Source: Apoderus coryli
Lineage: Eukaryota > Arthropoda > Insecta > Coleoptera > Attelabidae
Assembly: GCA_911728435.2 (NCBI GenBank)
Contig: OU452206.1
Coordinates: forward strand, 372,001 to 436,000
Direction of reading: 5' to 3'
Length of the DNA: 64,000 nucleotides
Shown: piece by piece, positions 23,166-36,874 of the stretch
How positions within the stretch are numbered: the first letter of the stretch is position 1
Layout: every line of letters begins with the position of its first letter
Made by a program: the position numbers and the translations under genes
The notes under the pieces: model-generated
Told to the model about the DNA's origin: nothing
The model's input: the letters and a program-made list of their open reading frames with translations, nothing else
Databases searched by the model: none

Positions 23166-23177
23166 TTGACACTATGC

Positions 23178-23193
23178 ATATATATATATATAT
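23178..23193. repeat. (TA)n microsatellite
   Basis: A TA tract between segment C and unit 2. Confidence 0.93.
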
Positions 23194-24123
23194 CCTGCTA
23201 TCAATGCTACGTCCGTATTACGCCCTTTTACGGTTAATATTGCATCCGAAGAATTGCTGCGTCCGTATATAGGACGCACTAAAGTCACGGCCTTATATCT
23301 TCGCTCTGTGAGCAGATACGACTATGATTTTTAGATGGACTCGTCGGATTGCTACTCAGCTTGAATATATTTGATATTACATTTTCCGGTAGATCTCCAG
23401 AAGACTGTAAAATTGGAACAAAAAGGGACTCAGCATCATACAAAAATTCCTATGAAGGTTCAGCGTGTTGCCGTAGAGGGCTCTGATGTTATATACATTT
23501 AAAGAATTATATATGGGAAAGTATACATTAGTGCGTCCCTGATGTGGCAACATTGTTTGCTTATTTTCTTTTCACCCTCTCGCATTTTAACATTTATTTC
23601 ATTCGAACAAGTTTGATATGATAGGTATTTACATTATTTAGTAGTGTTTTTTGGGGGAATCGTGTTAGACAGACAAAAAAAAAATTATTTTAATATTGAT
23701 TAGGAAGGATTAATTAAATTTAAATGTTTTACAAAATATAAAACCCAATCAAGATATCTGTTCATTTAAAAAACTAAACAAAAATATTTTATAAACAAAT
23801 ATAAAAAACATAAACTGGCACGACATTCTTTCACATAACAATATTAACACCAAAACTGAAATGTTTATACCAACCAAAAATGACAACATAAACCGAGCTA
23901 CTTCAGAAATTAAAATAAAAGAAAAAACGAAAATTAATAGGAAAGCGGTGATAAATATTATTCTTTCGTGTCCTTTTTGAGATCAAGACAGACTAGTTTT
24001 CGATTACTCACTGAACCAAACAACCCTTAAATGACTAAATGGATATGGGAGTTATGCTTGATAATGGCTTGATTTTTGTATTCCACATATAACTTCAATA
24101 GTCAAGGTTGCTGGCATTACACG

Positions 24124-24514
24124 CTGGTCACGGGGGTTTATGCATGTTAATTCTCTGAACCTTCTTTACACAAGTTTGGTCAGACCATGCCTTGAGTATG
24201 CCTCAGCGTTTGATCTCCACATTATGCTGTACACCTAGTGAAAATTGAGCGTGTGCAGCACAAATTTCTCAGATACCTTGCCTACAAACTGCATATTGAC
24301 TTGGTGGTATTTGATGATCGTTTTGAATTATATGCTGACTTAAAGTCCTATCTTGGCATTGACACGCTGAGTGGTCAACGCCATTATTTGATTTAATTCT
24401 ACCATCATATCAATGGAAGGTTGACATGTCCTGATCTTTTAAGCAAAATTGAAATTCGTGTTTTAAATCGTTCGGAAAAAATTATGGTTGCAATTCGTTC
24501 TTGGCGCGCTTGGT
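24124..24514 (+). pseudogene. non-LTR 3' fragment (Jockey/CR1-like), unit 2
   Basis: A copy of the fragment at 12690-13080 with the same disruptions. Confidence 0.58.
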
Positions 24515-24753
24515 TCGTCGTGCCAATGACAGTGAGGTGACGCTTTTTTTAATTTTGTTGTCCCGAGAAGAACCTTTTTGGGCTCAGTAAGTCACCTATT
24601 TGATAGGTACCTAACTGATGTATTGTCTTATATATTGCTTTGTAATAGTGTAGAATGTTATGATATTGTTATCCAATTTATGCGTAATTAATTTGTATGT
24701 TGATTGTGTACTTCTTTTGAATTATTTTGAACTCAAGTAACTTGGCGGTTTTT

Positions 24754-26734
24754 AGGGACAACACGTCTCCAGCTTGCACGATTTCATGCCCCAAGTATTT
24801 CTTGTGTTGGCTTCTGAAAGCGTTGTATTCTGGTACTAAGTGATCAAAAGTTTCTTCAGCCTCCAGAATCTGTAGTCATCGATCTCTTCAAGGCCTAACT
24901 TTGCCCTATGTTTTCTAAGGCGACAATGTCCTGTAAGAATACGTAGCCTGATATCCAAACAGATCTTCGATCTTTCTTGGTTGAAGTTTCCAAGGAATTT
25001 CTTGGAGTGTATCAATCCAGGTAGAATTTGCCTGAGTATTACTCTGTCTGTTCCTTCTTAATTCTGAACTTCTCCTTGAAGGTGTGTTTCCATAAGTCGC
25101 AGAACGGTTCAGACCTAACAAAAGGGATTGACACACCCTGTTTTGCTAACTTATTGGCGGCATCGTTTCCCCTGATACTAGAATTTCCGGTATCCAAACA
25201 AGGGAAACTCTGTTATTATTGCTAAGTTAGAAGACCTCTTAAGCATTCTCATTTTTGAGCTAATGACATATGAACTCAGCGATAATGTTGTCGGTTGTGT
25301 GGATCACAATGTCGCACCGTAAAGGTTAATTTGTATGCATCTACCGATTTCATGAATTTCCGCTTGGAAAACGCTGGAGTATATTCCCATTGATTGTGAG
25401 TATTTGGTGCCAGGCCGGAATACTTTGCCTTTGTCCCTTTAATGGTTTTGGAGCCGTCTGTAAACCATTTGATAGTGTTTTCTCTAAGTTTTCCGGTGTG
25501 TAAGTTCCTTTCCCAGTCCCTCTGGTGACTTAACGATGTAGTAAAGGTCTTCCGAAAGTTATATTTTTTCTTAGTTTCGTCACTAGCGAGGTTTAGAGAC
25601 GTGATTTGTTTGATCAGATATGTCCATTCATTTATTTACTGATCTTTCTATCACCAAGTGCAAAAGTGTGAAATTCGTAATAATCTCTAGTGCCCTAGTT
25701 GGACACGTTTATCATCGCCCCACTAATGCATATGCCTCCTAGTCTTTGTACCCTATCAAGTGCCAGACTATTGCCCCATATGTTATGATCGGTATCACAA
25801 TCATGATGTACATCCACCGCAGTATTTTGGGATAACAGCCCAAGTCTCCCAGATTTCTGAACACCATCAGAGCTTTTGTTGCTTTATACTAACCGCTATT
25901 TCAACATGCTTATTACAAAGAAGTTTAATATCAAGGGTGATTCCTAGATATTTTACTTCAGACTTCTGTTCAATGACCTCATAATTCAGGATAATTCGTC
26001 TGATATTTAGAGTTTCCTCGTTCTAGTGAATTGCGGTTTTTGCTGAATTTATGCTCAACCCCACAAATGTACACCGTTACTCAATTATCCGGAGACACTT
26101 TTGTATTATGTTACCCACCCAAAGTGCTTTTAATTTGCCCCGGGCTACTATGACAATCTCGTCAGCATATTCTATACATTCTATGCCTTGATCTGTCAGT
26201 TCATACAGTAGTTCGTGTACTACCAGGTCCACATAAAAGGGGAGGTTACTACTCCTTCAGGACACTGTGAGTTGCTCTGATGGTAGTGTTTTGGTCTCCC
26301 ACTTTTGTCTCAGCTCTTCTTGTAGTAAGCATCTCTTGCATCCTAGTGATGGTTTTGTTCACCCCTCTTCCCTCCACAGACGCATGTGGTGTGTTATCGA
26401 ACGCTCCATAGATGTTCAAAAAGGCGCAGATTGTTGCTTCTTTGTTATCCAAGGACCTTCGGACGATGTCTGTGAGCTAATACAGAATAGTCGCTGTAAA
26501 TCTGCATTCTCTATACGCATGCTGCCCTGCCCTACAAGGGAGCGTGCTGCAGAGTATCCGTTCTGATATTGTTATCTAATACTTCTTCTATTGTTTTTAG
26601 AAAACACGATGTGAGTGATCTCGAGGTCGAAAAGACATGGTGTCAGTCCTGTATTATTTTCCTATTTTTGGTATGAAAGTGACCTTTGCCCTTCGCGTCA
26701 ATTTCCCAGTATGTATCCCAAAGCCAAACTGTTT
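24754..26734 (-). pseudogene. R1/I-like non-LTR remnant with RNase H, unit 2
   Basis: A copy of 13320-15300 with the same order of RT, RNase H and C-terminal blocks. It is truncated upstream at the same A/B join. Confidence 0.73.
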
Positions 26735-27747
26735 TTTGTTATATTTGTTTATTAAAATATTTAACATGATTTCACTCATTTGAAAGAAATATCAAAAAAT
26801 CAGTTCATAGTATTGTTTTATTTGTGAAAATCAGGTTGCACTCATATAACTGGCAATAAACTTTGGTTACTAATTGTGAATCTGTATACTTGCATATAGT
26901 TTTTGCAGAATATGTGGCGTATTAGATCTACCATTAAAGAAAAAATCATTTTTAATACAGTAAAACGACGTGTCTTGCTAGACTCACCCTGTATGTATAT
27001 TAAAACACAACATTCATATGCCACTTTTTTGAAGGAACCCTTACTTAAAATGGTAAATTAAAATTTGAAAATTTTGTCACAATTATATTTTAACAAAAAT
27101 ATTCCATCACAAGTAAAATTCAGTCTTTCTACTGATTCCTAATTTATAAAATTTCAACACTCTACCATCGGTATTGTACGAAATATACAAAATTGGCTGA
27201 TTGACATTTAGTTGTTTAGTTTTTTAATAGTGAATAATTAAAACCAAAAATATAATTTCTATTAAATAGCAGTAATTGATTTGAATTTATAAATTAAGAA
27301 GCAAATAAATAAAGCCCAAAGTAAACCTCTTCTCTTATCTTTTTATTATTGTGACAATTTTCGCCCGCAAGAGATCGGCGGAAAATAAAAGTGTGAATTT
27401 CAAAATAACCCTATATTATCTTAGTTAAAAGAGACAAAGGAAAATGTTTTATGCAAAAATTTCTTTACAACGAATGTTGAATTATCTGCCGATATCAGAG
27501 TGAGTATAGTGGGTCAGGTAAAAAAGTTATCGGACCTAACCCCGTTTTTTTGAACTGGGACAACCTGTATATTTGATTCTAAGAAGATATAATTTTAAGT
27601 TATCTTTTCAAAAATATAGCACCCCATGATATTGGTTTTCTATGCGATTTATTTCAACTGTATTATTTTAAACCACAGTTAGTAGTCAATGAAAGAAAAG
27701 CTAATATCCTAGAAACAAAACTATGTTGATATTAAAACGAAATAAAA

Positions 27748-28018
27748 GATTCAGATAAAGCTATTGAGGTATTGGGATTTTAAGGCATTCATGATGATCA
27801 AGTTGCTCACAAGTTAAGATGACTTCTTTATAAATTTTATTTTCCAACACTCCCCAAAGAAAAAAATCTGGAGGTGTTAGATGTGGAGATTGTGTTGGCC
27901 ACCTTATAGGTCCGTGTGTTCTTATCCAACGGTTTCTAAAGTGAGTATGTAATTACTCTCTTATTCGAAGAGCGTTATGGGTCGAGGCGTCATCGGTGAA
28001 AGTAAATCTCTCGTACTT
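27748..28018 (-). pseudogene. DDE transposase remnant, copy in unit 2
   Basis: A copy of 1680-1950. Confidence 0.66.
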
Positions 28019-29291
28019 CATTTAAGGGAACATAATCAAGGATATTGAAAAAGTTTGATTAGACTATATCCAGATATCTATCTGCATTTAAATAAATAAT
28101 AATGAAACGTAATTTATTGGTACAAAACTCCAAAAGGCCATTGACCGAAGTCTTTCAGCCTAGCATTTAAATTTTCTTCAAACCAGTTACAAAATTCTAT
28201 CATCCCACATCATCAAATATTGGGTAATACAAACATAATAAGGTAAATATTTATTGGACCTCAATATTCTGTGCACCTTAGATTTTTAAACTCCAATTTT
28301 AACTGACCCCGTATACTCATTCTGAAATGCGCAGATTATTCAACAATCATTATAAACAAACTTTTATATAAAACATTTTTCTATATCTCTTTTAGCTAAC
28401 ACATTTTTTTATTTTCCCCCGTATCTCTGCGAGATCAAATTTTGATCTTTCAATTATAAGTTTAAACCAAAAAGAACACAGGACATCATCTATATTACTT
28501 TCTTGAGATTTTTTTTTAAGTAATTGAAGGAAACCAAATTTCTATAAACGAAAGTAGTTATCGAGGATAAATTTGAAAACTTGTAAAACGAATGAGTGAA
28601 TTGACGGTGCAGTGTGTCTTCAAAATGAAGAATTTTGAATGAAATAAATTATTCGAAAATAATTTGAAAAATAGATTTCAAAGCAAATAGAGAAACGAAA
28701 ACAATACAAGAATCTTTCATGACATAATATAATAGAGGTTCACTGAACATCGAATCTGTAATGGAGAGAAAAGAGTAAATCCCTTATAATTTATTTATGT
28801 GACTTTAATAAAACTTGTATGATTAAAATGATATTTCTGCATGGAAGCAGATTATTTCCTTTAAAAACACTTACAATTACATAATATTTTTGTTGTTTCG
28901 CAAGTTAAAGGACTCCCGTTATATTAGGAGTACTATATGATGCCCATGTGTGTATGTCGTATAATATAGATTCTACCGCTTTAATGATGCCCGTTAATGT
29001 TGTCACTAAAATGTGATAGAGGCAACGTTGTCGGGCGTTATTGAATATGTAAAATATATACAATATATACAAACGGGCTTCATATAGTTGTACATACATA
29101 GCGGGCGTTCGGAAAACTGGAAAATATCAAAATTTTGTATATTGTTTAAAGCTACCCCTCCCAGGTTGCCTCGACTAAACAAATTAAATCAAACCGTTAT
29201 ATACAAAATACAATGCCCCTGGCCCTCTACAAGTGCCGGGCGTCTGAGTGCCCATAGTGTGTACTGGGCTTCCTAAAGGTAGATAGGTACG

Positions 29292-29308
29292 TATATATAT
29301 ATATATAT
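29292..29308. repeat. (TA)n microsatellite at unit 2/unit 3 junction
   Basis: Module A and module B meet here across TA repeats alone. This gives the uninserted state of the junction occupied by segment C and by the PLE-1 pair elsewhere. Confidence 0.95.
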
Positions 29309-30238
29309 CCTGCTATCAATGCTACGTCCGTATTACGCCCTTTTACGGTTAATATTGCATCCGAAGAATTGCTGCGTCCGTATATAGGACGCACTAAAGT
29401 CACGGCCTTATATCTTCGCTCTGTGAGCAGATACGACTATGATTTTTAGATGGACTCGTCGGATTGCTACTCAGCTTGAATATATTTGATATTACATTTT
29501 CCGGTAGATCTTCAGAAGACTGTAAAATTGGAACAAAAAGGGACGCAGCATCATACAAAAATTCCTATGAAGGTTCAGCGTGTTGCCGTAGAGGGCTCTG
29601 ATGTTATATACATTTAAAGAATTATATATGGGAAAGTATACATTAGTGCGTCCCTGATGTGGCAACATTGTTTGCTTATTTTCTTTTCACCCTCTCGCAT
29701 TTTAACATTTATTTCATTCGAACAAGTTTGATATGATAGGTATTTACATTATTTAGTAGTGTTTTTTGGGGGAATCGTGTTAGACAGACAAAAAAAAAAT
29801 TATTTTAATATTGATTAGGAAGGATTAATTAAATTTAAATGTTTTACAAAATATAAAACCCAATCAAGATATCTGTTCATTTAAAAAACTAAACAAAAAT
29901 ATTTTATAAACAAATATAAAAAACATAAACTGGCACGACATTCTTTCACATAACAATATTAACACCAAAACTGAAATGTTTATACCAACCAAAAATGACA
30001 ACATAAACCGAGCTACTTCAGAAATTAAAATAAAAGAAAAAACGAAAATTAATAGGAAAGCGGTGATAAATATTATTCTTTCGTGTGCTTTTTGAGATCA
30101 AGACAGACTAGTTTTCGATTACTCACTGAACCAAACAACCCTTAAATGACTAAATGGATATGGGAGTTATGCTTGATAATGGCTTGATTTTTGTATTCCA
30201 CATATAACTTCAATAGTCAAGGTTGCTGGCATTACACG

Positions 30239-30629
30239 CTGGTCACGGGGGTTTATGCATGTTAATTCTCTGAACCTTCTTTACACAAGTTTGGTCAGAC
30301 CATGCCTTGAGTATGCCTCAGCGTTTGATCTCCACATTATGCTGTACACCTAGTGAAAATTGAGCGTGTGCAGCACAAATTTCTCAGATACCTTGCCTAC
30401 AAACTGCATATTGACTTGGTGGTATTTGATGATCGTTTTGAATTATATGCTGACTTAAAGTCCTATCTTGGCATTGACACGCTGAGTGGTCAACGCCATT
30501 ATTTGATTTAATTCTACCATCATATCAATGGAAGGTTGACATGTCCTGATCTTTTAAGCAAAATTGAAATTCGTGTTTTAAATCGTTCGGAAAAAATTAT
30601 GGTTGCAATTCGTTCTTGGCGCGCTTGGT
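30239..30629 (+). pseudogene. non-LTR 3' fragment (Jockey/CR1-like), unit 3
   Basis: A copy of 12690-13080. Confidence 0.58.
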
Positions 30630-30868
30630 TCGTCGTGCCAATGACAGTGAGGTGACGCTTTTTTTAATTTTGTTGTCCCGAGAAGAACCTTTTTGGGCTC
30701 AGTAAGTCACCTATTTGATAGGTACCTAACTGATGTATTGTCTTATATATTGCTTTGTAATAGTGTAGAATGTTATGATATTGTTATCCAATTTATGCGT
30801 AATTAATTTGTATGTTGATTGTGTACTTCTTTTGAATTATTTTGAACTCAAGTAACTTGGCGGTTTTT

Positions 30869-32734
30869 AGGGACAACACGTCTCCAGCTTGCACGATTTC
30901 ATGCCCCAAGTATTTCTTGTGTTGGCTTCTGAAAGCGTTGTATTCTGGTACTAAGTGATCAAAAGTTTCTTCAGCCTCCAGAATCTGTAGTCATCGATCT
31001 CTTCAAGGCCTAACTTCCAGGTAGAATTTGCCTGAGTATTACTCTGTCTGTTCCTTCTTAATTCTGAACTTCTCCTTGAAGGTGTGTTTCCATAAGTCGC
31101 AGAACGGTTCAGACCTAACAAAAGGGATTGACACACCCTGTTTTGCTAACTTATTGGCGGCATCGTTTCCCCTGATACTAGAATTTCCGGTATCCAAACA
31201 AGGGAAACTCTGTTATTATTGCTAAGTTAGAAGACCTCTTAAGCATTCTCATTTTTGAGCTAATGACATATGAACTCAGCGATAATGTTGTCGGTTGTGT
31301 GGATCACAATGTCGCACCGTAAAGGTTAATTTGTATGCATCTACCGATTTCATGAATTTCCGCTTGGAAAACGCTGGAGTATATTCCCATTGATTGTGAG
31401 TATTTGGTGCCAGGCCGGAATACTTTGCCTTTGTCCCTTTAATGGTTTTGGAGCCGTCTGTAAACCATTTGATAGTGTTTTCTCTAAGTTTTCCGGTGTG
31501 TAAGTTCCTTTCCCAGTCCCTCTGGTGACTTAACGATGTAGTAAAGGTCTTCCGAAAGTTATATTTTTTCTTAGTTTCGTCACTAGCGAGGTTTAGAGAC
31601 GTGATTTGTTTGATCAGATATGTCCATTCATTTATTTACTGATCTTTCTATCACCAAGTGCAAAAGTGTGAAATTCGTAATAATCTCTAGTGCCCTAGTT
31701 GGACACGTTTATCATCGCCCCACTAATGCATATGCCTCCTAGTCTTTGTACCCTATCAAGTGCCAGACTATTGCCCCATATGTTATGATCGGTATCACAA
31801 TCATGATGTACATCCACCGCAGTATTTTGGGATAACAGCCCAAGTCTCCCAGATTTCTGAACACCATCAGAGCTTTTGTTGCTTTATACTAACCGCTATT
31901 TCAACATGCTTATTACAAAGAAGTTTAATATCAAGGGTGATTCCTAGATATTTTACTTCAGACTTCTGTTCAATGACCTCATAATTCAGGATAATTCGTC
32001 TGATATTTAGAGTTTCCTCGTTCTAGTGAATTGCGGTTTTTGCTGAATTTATGCTCAACCCCACAAATGTACACCGTTACTCTATTATCCGGAGACACTT
32101 TTGTATTATGTTACCCAACCAAAGTGCTTTTAATTTGCCCCGGGCTACTATGACAATCTCGTCAGCATATTCTATACATTCTATGCCTTGATCTGTCAGT
32201 TCATACAGTAGTTCGTGTACTACCAGGTCCACATAAAAGGGGAGGTTACTACTCCTTCAGGACACTGTGAGTTGCTCTGATGGTAGTGTTTTGGTCTCCC
32301 ACTTTTGTCTCAGCTCTTCTTGTAGTAAGCATCTCTTGCATCCTAGTGATGGTTTTGTTCACCCCTCTTCCCTCCACAGACGCATGTGGTGTGTTATCGA
32401 ACGCTCCATAGATGTTCAAAAAGGCGCAGATTGTTGCTTCTTTGTTATCCAAGGACCTTCGGACGATGTCTGTGAGCTAATACAGAATAGTCGCTGTAAA
32501 TCTGCATTCTCTATACGCATGCTGCCCTGCCCTACAAGGGAGCGTGCTGCAGAGTATCCGTTCTGATATTGTTATCTAATACTTCTTCTATTGTTTTTAG
32601 AAAACACGATGTGAGTGATCTCGAGGTCGAAAAGACATGGTGTCAGTCCTGTATTATTTTCCTATTTTTGGTATGAAAGTGACCTTTGCCCTTCGCGTCA
32701 ATTTCCCAGTATGTATCCCAAAGCCAAACTGTTT
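30869..32734 (-). pseudogene. R1/I-like non-LTR remnant with RNase H, unit 3
   Basis: A copy of 13320-15300, with the 115-bp deletion removing the block that carries L-T-G-H-C-R-L-R. Confidence 0.72.
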
Positions 32735-33747
32735 TTTGTTATATTTGTTTATTAAAATATTTAACATGATTTCACTCATTTGAAAGAAATATCAAAAAAT
32801 CAGTTCATAGTATTGTTTTATTTGAGAAAATCAGGTTGCACTCATATAACTGGCAATAAACTTTGGTTACTAATTGTGAATCTGTATACTTGCATATAGT
32901 TTTTGCAGAATATGTGGCGTATTAGATCTACCATTAAAGAAAAAATCATTTTTAATACAGTAAAACGACGTGTCTTGCTAGACTCACCCTGTATGTATAT
33001 TAAAACACAACATTCATATGCCACTTTTTTGAAGGAACCCTTACTTAAAATGGTAAATTAAAATTTGAAAATTTTGTCACAATTATATTTTAACAAAAAT
33101 ATTCCATCACAAGTAAAATTCAGTCTTTCTACTGATTCCTAATTTATAAAATTTCAACACTCTACCATCGGTATTGTACGAAATATACAAAATTGGCTGA
33201 TTGACATTTAGTTGTTTAGTTTTTTAATAGTGAATAATTAAAACCAAAAATATAATTTCTATTAAATAGCAGTAATTGATTTGAATTTATAAATTAAGAA
33301 GCAAATAAATAAAGCCCAAAGTAAACCTCTTCTCTTATCTTTTTATTATTGTGACAATTTTCGCCCGCAAGAGATCGGCGGAAAATAAAAGTGTGAATTT
33401 CAAAATAACCCTATATTATCTTAGTTAAAAGAGACAAAGGAAAATGTTTTATGCAAAAATTTCTTTACAACGAATGTTGAATTATCTGCCGATATCAGAG
33501 TGAGTATAGTGGGTCAGGTAAAAAAGTTATCGGACCTAACCCCGTTTTTTTGAACTGGGACAACCTGTATATTTGATTCTAAGAAGATATAATTTTAAGT
33601 TATCTTTTCAAAAATATAGCACCCCATGATATTGGTTTTCTATGCGATTTATTTCAACTGTATTATTTTAAACCACAGTTAGTAGTCAATGAAAGAAAAG
33701 CTAATATCCTAGAAACAAAACTATGTTGATATTAAAACGAAATAAAA

Positions 33748-34018
33748 GATTCAGATAAAGCTATTGAGGTATTGGGATTTTAAGGCATTCATGATGATCA
33801 AGTTGCTCACAAGTTAAGATGACTTCTTTATAAATTTTATTTTCCAACACTCCCCAAAGAAAAAAATCTGGAGGTGTTAGATGTGGAGATTGTGTTGGCC
33901 ACCTTATAGGTCCGTGTGTTCTTATCCAACGGTTTCTAAAGTGAGTATGTAATTACTCTCTTATTCGAAGAGCGTTATGGGTCGAGGCGTCATCGGTGAA
34001 AGTAAATCTCTCGTACTT
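33748..34018 (-). pseudogene. DDE transposase remnant, copy in unit 3
   Basis: A copy of 1680-1950. Confidence 0.66.
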
Positions 34019-35291
34019 CATTTAAGGGAACATAATCAAGGATATTGAAAAAGTTTGATTAGACTATATCCAGATATCTATCTGCATTTAAATAAATAAT
34101 AATGAAACGTAATTTATTGGTACAAAACTCCAAAAGGCCATTGACCGAAGTCTTTCAGCCTAGCATTTAAATTTTCTTCAAACCAGTTACAAAATTCTAT
34201 CATCCCACATCATCAAATATTGGGTAATACAAACATAATAAGGTAAATATTTATTGGACCTCAATATTCTGTGCACCTTAGATTTTTAAACTCCAATTTT
34301 AACTGACCCCGTATACTCATTCTGAAATGCGCAGATTATTCAACAATCATTATAAACAAACTTTTATATAAAACATTTTTCTATATCTCTTTTAGCTAAC
34401 ACATTTTTTTATTTTCCCCCGTATCTCTGCGAGATCAAATTTTGATCTTTCAATTATAAGTTTAAACCAAAAAGAACACAGGACATCATCTATATTACTT
34501 TCTTGAGATTTTTTTTTAAGTAATTGAAGGAAACCAAATTTCTATAAACGAAAGTAGTTATCGAGGATAAATTTGAAAACTTGTAAAACGAATGAGTGAA
34601 TTGACGGTGCAGTGTGTCTTCAAAATGAAGAATTTTGAATGAAATAAATTATTCGAAAATAATTTGAAAAATAGATTTCAAAGCAAATAGAGAAACGAAA
34701 ACAATACAAGAATCTTTCATGACATAATATAATAGAGGTTCACTGAACATCGAATCTGTAATGGAGAGAAAAGAGTAAATCCCTTATAATTTATTTATGT
34801 GACTTTAATAAAACTTGTATGATTAAAATGATATTTCTGCATGGAAGCAGATTATTTCCTTTAAAAACACTTACAATTACATAATATTTTTGTTGTTTCG
34901 CAAGTTAAAGGACTCCCGTTATATTAGGAGTACTATATGATGCCCATGTGTGTATGTCGTATAATATAGATTCTACCGCTTTAATGATGCCCGTTAATGT
35001 TGTCACTAAAATGTGATAGAGGCAACGTTGTCGGGCGTTATTGAATATGTAAAATATATACAATATATACAAACGGGCTTCATATAGTTGTACATACATA
35101 GCGGGCGTTCGGAAAACTGGAAAATATCAAAATTTTGTATATTGTTTAAAGCTACCCCTCCCAGGTTGCCTCGACTAAACAAATTAAATCAAACCGTTAT
35201 ATACAAAATACAATGCCCCTGGCCCTCTACAAGTGCCGGGCGTCTGAGTGCCCATAGTGTGTACTGGGCTTCCTAAAGGTAGATAGGTACG

Positions 35292-35314
35292 TATATATAT
35301 ATATATATATATAT
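35292..35314. repeat. (TA)n microsatellite
   Basis: A TA tract between unit 3 and the long module B copy. Confidence 0.95.
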
Positions 35315-36244
35315 CCTGCTATCAATGCTACGTCCGTATTACGCCCTTTTACGGTTAATATTGCATCCGAAGAATTGCTGCGTCCGTATATAGGACGCAC
35401 TAAAGTCACGGCCTTATATCTTCGCTCTGTGAGCAGATACGACTATGATTTTTAGATGGACTCGTCGGATTGCTACTCAGCTTGAATATATTTGATATTA
35501 CATTTTCCGGTAGATCTCCAGAAGACTGTAAAATTGGAACAAAAAGGGACGCAGCATCATACAAAAATTCCTATGAAGGTTCAGCGTGTTGCCGTAGAGG
35601 GCTCTGATGTTATATACATTTAAAGAATTATATATGGGAAAGTATACATTAGTGCGTCCCTGATGTGGCAACATTGTTTGCTTATTTTCTTTTCACCCTC
35701 TCGCATTTTAACATTTATTTCATTCGAACAAGTTTGATATGATAGGTATTTACATTATTTAGTAGTGTTTTTTGGGGGAATCGTGTTAGACAGACAAAAA
35801 AAAAATTATTTTAATATTGATTAGGAAGGATTAATTAAATTTAAATGTTTTACAAAATATAAAACCCAATCAAGATATCTGTTCATTTAAAAAACTAAAC
35901 AAAAATATTTTATAAACAAATATAAAAAACATAAACTGGCACGACATTCTTTCACATAACAATATTAACACCAAAACTGAAATGTTTATACCAACCAAAA
36001 ATGACAACATAAACCGAGCTACTTCAGAAATTAAAATAAAAGAAAAAACGAAAATTAATAGGAAAGCGGTGATAAATATTATTCTTTCGTGTCCTTTTTG
36101 AGATCAAGACAGACTAGTTTTCGATTACTCACTGAACCAAACAACCCTTAAATGACTAAATGGATATGGGAGTTATGCTTGATAATGGCTTGATTTTTGT
36201 ATTCCACATATAACTTCAATAGTCAAGGTTGCTGGCATTACACG

Positions 36245-36635
36245 CTGGTCACGGGGGTTTATGCATGTTAATTCTCTGAACCTTCTTTACACAAGTTTGG
36301 TCAGACCATGCCTTGAGTATGCCTCAGCGTTTGATCTCCACATTATGCTGTACACCTAGTGAAAATTGAGCGTGTGCAGCACAAATTTCTCAGATACCTT
36401 GCCTACAAACTGCATATTGACTTGGTGGTATTTGATGATCGTTTTGAATTATATGCTGACTTAAAGTCCTATCTTGGCATTGACACGCTGAGTGGTCAAC
36501 GCCATTATTTGATTTAATTCTACCATCATATCAATGGAAGGTTGACATGTCCTGATCTTTTAAGCAAAATTGAAATTCGTGTTTTAAATCGTTCGGAAAA
36601 AATTATGGTTGCAATTCGTTCTTGGCGCGCTTGGT
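36245..36635 (+). pseudogene. non-LTR 3' fragment (Jockey/CR1-like), long B copy
   Basis: A copy of 12690-13080. Confidence 0.58.
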
Positions 36636-36874
36636 TCGTCGTGCCAATGACAGTGAGGTGACGCTTTTTTTAATTTTGTTGTCCCGAGAAGAACCTTTTT
36701 GGGCTCAGTAAGTCACCTATTTGATAGGTACCTAACTGATGTATTGTCTTATATATTGCTTTGTAATAGTGTAGAATGTTATGATATTGTTATCCAATTT
36801 ATGCGTAATTAATTTGTATGTTGATTGTGTACTTCTTTTGAATTATTTTGAACTCAAGTAACTTGGCGGTTTTT

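Larger units (their letters stand above)
17887..23177. mobile_element. segment C: 5.3-kb insertion in (TA)n with GCCTCC-rich ends
   Basis: Absent from the equivalent unit junctions at 29.3 and 35.3 kb, where module A meets module B across (TA)n alone, so it is an insertion. Both ends are rich in GCCTCC or GGAGGC words: 17907, 17933, 18105 and 18147 on the left; 22788, 22894, 23011, 23036, 23092, 23112, 23123 and 23156 on the right. An ATTGGCC-like string lies near each tip in inverted orientation. No intact transposase is visible. The layout fits a non-autonomous DNA transposon with subterminal sites, of unknown superfamily. Confidence 0.6.
23194..29291. repeat. tandem unit 2 (B left half + A right half)
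   Basis: A near-identical copy of unit 1 at an offset of 11434, with a few substitutions (for example near 25047 and 26602). Module B is about 23194-26736 and module A about 26737-29291. Confidence 0.88.
29309..35291. repeat. tandem unit 3 (B left half + A right half, 115-bp deletion)
   Basis: A copy of unit 2 that lacks about 115 bp near 31016, inside the R1/I-like remnant. Small substitutions mark it (near 29512, 29545, 30087 and 32083). Module B is about 29309-32736 and module A about 32737-35291. Confidence 0.88.
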
